Source: Burkholderia sp. HI2500 (lineage in GTDB: Bacteria > Pseudomonadota > Gammaproteobacteria > Burkholderiales > Burkholderiaceae). From it: 64,000 nucleotides of DNA. Positions 62,575-64,000 of this stretch are shown piece after piece; position 1 is the first letter of the stretch, and each line of letters begins with the position of its first letter. The position numbers and the translations under genes are program-made. The DNA is taken from the NCBI RefSeq assembly GCF_002223055.1, contig NZ_NKFL01000004.1:372001-436000 (forward strand), written 5' to 3'. The notes below the pieces were generated by a model, which searched no databases, had not been told where the DNA came from, and was given only the letters and a program-made list of their open reading frames with translations.

Positions 62575-64000
<1,426 letters not shown>

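Overview
The window looks like chromosome 1 of a Burkholderia, most likely of the cepacia complex. The supporting evidence is very high GC with long antisense shadow ORFs, a GroEL ending in GGM repeats, a CIRCE-controlled groESL, a urt/ure urea locus, a Kdo hydroxylase between waaC and waaA, and wbiG-wbiH-wbiI type O-antigen genes. No tRNA, rRNA, CRISPR array or insertion sequence was seen.

Layout. (1) 0.6-8.4 kb, minus strand: a six-gene iron operon (OprB-family porin, secreted beta-propeller, Tat-exported DyP peroxidase EfeB, Fe(III) ABC binding protein, permease and ATPase). A Fur-box-like site sits beside a good promoter upstream of the porin. (2) 8.9-11.1 kb: groES-groEL with a sigma-70 promoter abutting a perfect CIRCE and a strong terminator. 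(3) 11.2-15.6 kb, minus strand: a four-gene glycosylation island (GT2 polyprenyl-sugar synthase, methyltransferase, flippase-like protein, large membrane protein). A second, decayed copy of the groEL 3' end and its terminator lies on the far side (16.13-16.26 kb), so the island is bracketed by direct repeats. (4) 16.3-24.9 kb: housekeeping genes (thiD, a rubredoxin, yqgE, ruvX, pyrR-pyrB-pyrC', a PlsC acyltransferase, apaH).

(5) 25.3-47.3 kb, plus strand: the main O-antigen locus. rmlBACD makes dTDP-L-rhamnose. manC, gmd and rmd (with manB at 53 kb) make GDP-D-rhamnose. Wzm/Wzt form an ABC exporter with a glycan-binding Wzt tail. A WbdD-like methyltransferase with a heptad-repeat coiled coil probably caps and measures the chain. 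A 1236-residue protein with three GT4 domains plus three single GT4 enzymes builds it, and wbiG-wbiH-wbiI probably makes the lipid-linked amino-sugar primer. This arrangement resembles the ABC-dependent D-rhamnan (A-band) type of Pseudomonas.

(6) 47.35-52.8 kb, minus strand: a second glycan operon (Wzx-like flippase, GT2, GT4, galE, MraY/WecA-like transferase) without a recognisable polymerase. (7) 53.0-57.9 kb, plus strand: manB, then the LPS inner-core genes waaC, kdoO and waaA. (8) 58.0-64.0 kb, minus strand: urease (ureD, ureABC, ureE, ureF, ureG) and the C-terminal part of urtE, cut by the window edge.

Most of the window is therefore a cell-surface glycan region. The least conventional parts are the Fur-linked porin/propeller/peroxidase/ABC iron operon, the groEL-bracketed glycosylation island, and the heptad-unit DNA repeat inside the presumed O-antigen length-control protein.
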